Shown piece by piece: positions 5,994-6,698 of a DNA stretch of 6,698 nucleotides. The number at the start of each line of letters is the position of its first letter. The first letter of the stretch is position 1. The DNA is from Deltaproteobacteria bacterium. GTDB taxonomy: Bacteria; Desulfobacterota; DSM-4660; Desulfatiglandales; Desulfatiglandaceae. Where the stretch lies: contig JAFDJF010000130.1 in assembly GCA_019307645.1 (NCBI GenBank), positions 1 through 6,698 of the forward strand. The letters run 5' to 3'. The position numbers were made by a program, and so were the translations under genes. The notes under the pieces were generated by a model, which was not told the origin of the DNA, did not search any database, and saw only the letters and a program-made list of their open reading frames with translations.

Positions 5994-6131
5994 GAGAAAG
6001 CCACTTTCACTGAGGGGTGTTCACAGCATCTGGAGATATCGACGGGACCCTTTTAATGGCGTGGCCCGGGACACCGAAAAGCAGCTGCGTTGAAAAGTTT
6101 CCATCCCGGCATTACAGCAAATGCGTCCCGG
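5994..6131. other. Convergent intergenic spacer
   Basis: This is 138 bp between the SDR and flavoenzyme stop codons. It contains a small GAAAG-CCA-CTTTC hairpin (5996-6008) directly after the SDR stop and a near-palindrome, GTGGCCCGGGACAC. Neither is followed by a U-run. No clear bidirectional terminator and no coding sequence were recognised. Confidence 0.5.
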
Positions 6132-6698
6132 CTAGATCCGCCGTCCAATTCTAGCACCGGCGGCGATCGCATCCATTGCGTTGCATGGCGCCTCGGCATC
6201 ACCAATCACATGAATTTCCGACTCACTGTCCCGAATTGCACGGGCCAAATCGTTTACCGGGGCGATGCCCATGGCCAGAACCACCGTATCCATACCAATA
6301 AAGATCTCACGATTTGCCTCACGTTCCACGATCACGCCGTCTTCAGTGAATTCTGTAATTGTCGCTGATGTGACGTATTCTACTCGGGTCTGATCGAGTT
6401 TTCTGAGGAGCGCTTCTCTCGGCACGATTACCTGATCACCGGCCAGTTCGGCGGTCATCTCGACGACGAACACATCCTTGCCAAGGGCATCAAGGAACAG
6501 TGCTGTTTCACAACCGATGAGACCTCCCCCGGCAACCAAAACCCGCTGGCCGGTCATAACCTTGCCGGTGAGTACATCCGGGGCAGCGACCACATTTGTT
6601 CCGTCGCTGCCGGGGATTTCAGGAATCAGCGGCTGACCGCCTGTGGCCAAGACGACCACGTCCGGACCGGCAGCAGTTACGCCAGAGGCATTCAACTG
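6132..6698 (-). CDS. C-terminal part of a NADH:flavin oxidoreductase / 2,4-dienoyl-CoA-reductase-like enzyme (5' end beyond window)
   Basis: The minus-strand frame is open to the right edge and ends at a TAG at 6134-6132, giving 188 visible residues. They form the pyridine-nucleotide half of a two-dinucleotide-binding fold: PDVVVLATGGQP, then RVLVAGGGLIGCETALFLDALG, with a glutamate in VVEM favouring NADH. VVLAMGIAP and HVIGDAEAPCNAMDAIAAGARIGR follow, the latter being the flavin-contacting end. This combination and the IG-R ending are typical of the C-terminus of 2,4-dienoyl-CoA-reductase-type Old Yellow Enzyme proteins (FMN, FAD and 4Fe-4S). The TIM-barrel part would lie upstream, outside the window, so the subfamily is inferred; a stand-alone disulfide-reductase-fold enzyme is possible. 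The TTG at 6695 is not a real start because the homology runs through it. It is convergent with the ADH-SDR operon and may act on the same pathway by reducing or forming a C=C bond next to a carbonyl. Confidence 0.82.
   Translation of the reverse strand, partial: QLNASGVTAAGPDVVVLATGGQPLIPEIPGSDGTNVVAAPDVLTGKVMTGQRVLVAGGGLIGCETALFLDALGKDVFVVEMTAELAGDQVIVPREALLRKLDQTRVEYVTSATITEFTEDGVIVEREANREIFIGMDTVVLAMGIAPVNDLARAIRDSESEIHVIGDAEAPCNAMDAIAAGARIGRRI

Noticed and set aside
5996..6008. GAAAG-CCA-CTTTC hairpin as the SDR terminator
   Set aside because: The stem is only 5 bp and AT-rich, with no U-run after it.

Overview
The window looks like chromosomal DNA from a sulfate-reducing-type deltaproteobacterium (Desulfobacterota, Desulfobacterales-like). 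This is inferred from gene content: a PAS regulator with an integrase-like N-terminus and the 'ALRVLLRKREEDKSELEE' linker known from that group, a cysteine-rich dicluster iron-sulfur protein beside a HypB GTPase, and an alicyclic/aromatic-catabolism style set of oxidoreductases. No database search was possible, so the taxonomy is a recognition call.

The left half (1-3513) is all on the minus strand. In transcription order, right to left, it holds hypB (3513-2833), a winged-helix plus dicluster 4Fe-4S protein (2706-1594), a SnoaL/NTF2-like protein of the type that includes bile-acid 7-alpha-dehydratase (1435-938), and a PAS regulator whose 3' end lies beyond the left edge (814-1). The regulator is cut by the window edge and is easy to miss because its reading frame never closes inside the window. 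hypB and the Fe-S gene are separated by 126 bp containing two families of degenerate short tandem repeats, one of which runs into the end of hypB.

A 455-bp stretch (3514-3968) separates hypB from a plus-strand pair. Its AT-rich part (about 3720-3905) is the likely divergent promoter region and carries a perfect 11-bp direct repeat, TTGACTTTTTA. The plus-strand genes are a zinc-dependent alcohol dehydrogenase (3969-5024) and an extended SDR/epimerase-type oxidoreductase (5067-5993), 42 bp apart and probably one operon. Convergent to them is the C-terminal part of a flavin- and NAD-binding enoate / 2,4-dienoyl-CoA-reductase-type oxidoreductase (6698-6132), cut by the right edge.

Functionally, the right half looks like a redox module: alcohol to ketone by the Zn-ADH, a second NAD(P)-linked step by the SDR, and C=C reduction or oxidation by the flavoenzyme. 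The substrate is unknown. The left half combines nickel-enzyme maturation (HypB), an Fe-S protein of unknown role, a possible dehydratase-fold protein lacking the usual catalytic residues, and a transcription or signal regulator. I see no CRISPR array, tRNA, rRNA or complete mobile element. I see no convincing new multi-gene system; the most unusual items are the integrase-arm/PAS fusion, the winged-helix Fe-S protein next to hypB, and the microsatellite-like repeats around hypB.
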